Of a stretch of DNA of 6,792 nucleotides, positions 5,954 to 6,792 are shown in pieces. A program made the position numbers and the translations under genes. Under the pieces are notes generated by a model. That model was not told the DNA's origin, did not search any database, and saw only the letters and a list, made by a program, of their open reading frames with translations. The first letter of the stretch is position 1; each line of letters opens with the position of its first letter. Source of the stretch: an uncultured Clostridia bacterium (lineage in GTDB: Bacteria > Bacillota > Clostridia > Christensenellales > Aristaeellaceae); assembly GCA_904420265.1 (NCBI GenBank), contig CAJFUU010000155.1, forward strand, positions 1 to 6,792, written 5' to 3'.

Positions 5954-5979
5954 GCCCGAACGCTCGAAGGGCTTCGGGC
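5954..5979. repeat. 7-pair inverted repeat in infB-rbfA spacer
   Basis: GCCCGAA at 5954-5960 pairs with TTCGGGC at 5973-5979 around a 12-base loop. No T tract follows on either strand, so this is a possible RNA hairpin rather than an intrinsic terminator. Confidence 0.45.
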
Positions 5980-6165
5980 GCGCGTTCCTCAAAAATCCCC
6001 TTTAAAGGATCTGCAGGAGCGGTTCACGGCGGTCAAACAGGCCAAAACGCTCTTACTGTCCAAAAGCTGAAGGGTTTCCGCCTTAAAGTCCGCTTCGCTG
6101 CAAGAATCCTGCAAAAGGACGAGCGAAGATGGAGAACCCGCAAAGACCGTTCAAGCCGTCAGGTC

Positions 6166-6191
6166 GTTTTGCCGGTTTTAAACGGCCAAAG
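6166..6191. repeat. Imperfect palindrome related to the one at 6241
   Basis: The left arm is GTTTTGCCGGTTT and the right arm AAACGGCCAAAG around a single T. Pairing is complete except for two mismatches and a terminal wobble. The arms resemble those of the palindrome 75 bases away, suggesting a repeated element or binding site. Confidence 0.45.
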
Positions 6192-6240
6192 CCGACCCCT
6201 TTCGGACAAATTCGCCAACGCAAAGTTTCCGGGCAGACAG

Positions 6241-6269
6241 GTTTTGACGGTTTGGCAAACCGGCAAAAT
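6241..6269. repeat. Long near-perfect palindrome in infB-rbfA spacer
   Basis: TTTTG-A-CGGTTT, then GGC, then AAACCG-G-CAAAA: 11 pairs with a single internal mismatch around a three-base centre. The symmetry suits either a dimeric protein site or an RNA hairpin. There is no terminal T tract to make it a terminator. Confidence 0.55.
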
Positions 6270-6345
6270 TGCCGCCATGGCGTTTCCCCGCGGGCAGGTT
6301 GCTTGCAAACGCCGACCTGCGCCGCAAGACGCGCCAGTTCAAAAC

Positions 6346-6359
6346 AGCCGCGCGCGGCT
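6346..6359. repeat. Perfect 14-base palindrome
   Basis: AGCCGCGCGCGGCT is fully self-complementary. It lies in the infB-rbfA spacer. With no loop it is better seen as a DNA site than a hairpin, though it may simply reflect GC-rich composition. Confidence 0.4.
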
Positions 6360-6400
6360 TTCCATTCTCCGGAACCGCTGCGGACGCAAACGAAACGCCT

Positions 6401-6427
6401 GGCGGGGGAGCAATGGCCCCGCCCGCC
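6401..6427 (-). other. GC-rich hairpin just downstream of infB
   Basis: On the minus strand GGCGGG-C-GG pairs with CC-CCCGCC around a loop, 13 bases past the infB stop. Only GTTTCGTTT follows at a distance, not a clean T tract, so it is a weak terminator or attenuator candidate, or a 3'-end stabiliser of infB mRNA. Confidence 0.4.
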
Positions 6428-6440
6428 ATATGCCGGCGCG

Positions 6441-6792
6441 TTATTGCTCGATTTCCTCCATCTGGAAGCACTCGATAACGTCGCCTTCCTTGATGTCGTT
6501 ATAGCTTTCAAAGCCCATGCCGCACTCATAACCCGCGGCCACTTCGCGCGCGTCGTCCTTGAAGCGCTTGAGGGAATCCACCTTGCCTTCGTGGATAACC
6601 ACGCTGTCGCGCAGAAGCCTGGCCTGCGCATTGCGCACTACCTTGCCGTCGGTGACGTAGCAGCCGGCGACCGTGCCCGCGCCGGTGACCTTGAAGACCT
6701 GGCGTACCTGCGCGGAACCGAGCACCACTTCGCGGAACTTGGGCGCGAGCATGCCCTTCATGGCCTTTTCGACGTCCTCGATGGCGTTGTAG
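6441..6792 (-). CDS. infB: Translation initiation factor IF-2, C-terminal end (5' part outside window)
   Basis: IF-2 is the GTPase that brings initiator tRNA to the ribosome and promotes subunit joining. Only the last 117 codons are present, beginning mid-gene (YNAIEDVEKAMKGMLAPKFREVVLGSAQVRQVFKV in successive pieces). This is the C-terminal beta-barrel domain that binds formyl-methionyl-tRNA. It has the typical VRQVFKVTGAGTVAGCYVTDGKV, VIHEGKVDSLKRFKDDAREV and the very conserved GYECGMGFESYNDIKEGDVIECF segments, ending EEIEQ and TAA at 6441. The sequence looks normal and complete at its 3' end. It is the first gene of the visible block. Confidence 0.96.
   Translation of the reverse strand, partial: YNAIEDVEKAMKGMLAPKFREVVLGSAQVRQVFKVTGAGTVAGCYVTDGKVVRNAQARLLRDSVVIHEGKVDSLKRFKDDAREVAAGYECGMGFESYNDIKEGDVIECFQMEEIEQ

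Larger units (their letters stand above)
5779..6440. other. 662-base infB-rbfA spacer without a credible gene
   Basis: Reading both strands, I see no frame with a ribosome binding site and a family-like protein. Open stretches exist on both strands but their products are basic and low in recognisable motifs. In Bacillus, ylxP (DUF503) lies between infB and rbfA; no DUF503-like sequence is present here. The stretch is rich in short runs of A or T flanked by GC (GTTTTG, CAAAAC types) and in inverted repeats. These include two related palindromes at 6166-6191 and 6241-6269, a perfect palindrome at 6346-6359, a 7-pair hairpin GCCCGAA/TTCGGGC at 5954-5979, and a GC-rich hairpin just after infB. 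Together they suggest a structured untranslated RNA or a run of regulatory sites. An internal rbfA promoter could also lie here, but I could not identify one with confidence. Confidence 0.6.

Noticed and set aside
5698..6504. Plus-strand 268-codon open frame across rbfA start, spacer and infB end
   Set aside because: It is antisense to two conserved genes, is highly basic, has no recognisable motif and no ribosome binding site; it is best explained by GC-rich composition.
6083..6631. Minus-strand 182-codon frame overlapping the infB end
   Set aside because: Its first half is infB coding sequence in the wrong frame and the rest is spacer; no homology-like features are seen.

Overview
The window looks like GC-rich Bacillota DNA, probably class Clostridia. 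This is inference from the strong purine-rich ribosome binding sites (AAGGAGG, AGGAGGT, AAAGGAGG), the infB-rbfA-nrnA-truB-ribF gene order, and a Cys-rich small protein of clostridial type. Every recognised gene is on the minus strand, so transcription runs from the right end to the left end.

Right to left: the 3' end of infB (translation initiation factor IF-2, 6441-6792); an unusual 662-base spacer (5779-6440) with no credible gene but several palindromes; then the overlapping block rbfA - nrnA - truB (5778 to 3577), covering 30S maturation, nanoRNA/pAp turnover and tRNA pseudouridine-55 synthesis. Next is a 1.1-kb stretch without a gene (2469-3576). It is dominated by 12 full copies and one partial copy of an imperfect tandem repeat of about 60 bases (2682-3425). 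After it comes ribF in a short form: 190 residues, holding only the FMN adenylyltransferase (FAD synthetase) domain and no riboflavin kinase domain. A good intrinsic terminator (1821-1846) closes this translation/flavin block.

Beyond the terminator is a two-gene unit: a GNAT-family N-acetyltransferase and an aspartate/glutamate racemase-family protein, joined by a 4-base ATGA stop/start overlap. Each is interrupted by an apparent single extra base that splits its reading frame. Whether these are real mutations or sequencing/assembly errors cannot be decided from the sequence alone. The window ends inside a Cys-rich protein of unknown function (1-418) with its own strong ribosome binding site.

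The most unusual object is the repeat array inserted between truB and ribF. Its units are 58-61 bases long, so they do not keep a reading frame. They share two hairpin-forming segments with loop and wobble variation and one clear compensatory pair change, and larger blocks appear to have been duplicated. It is not a CRISPR, because the whole unit is repeated and there are no spacers. The structured infB-rbfA spacer and the truncated RibF are secondary points of interest.
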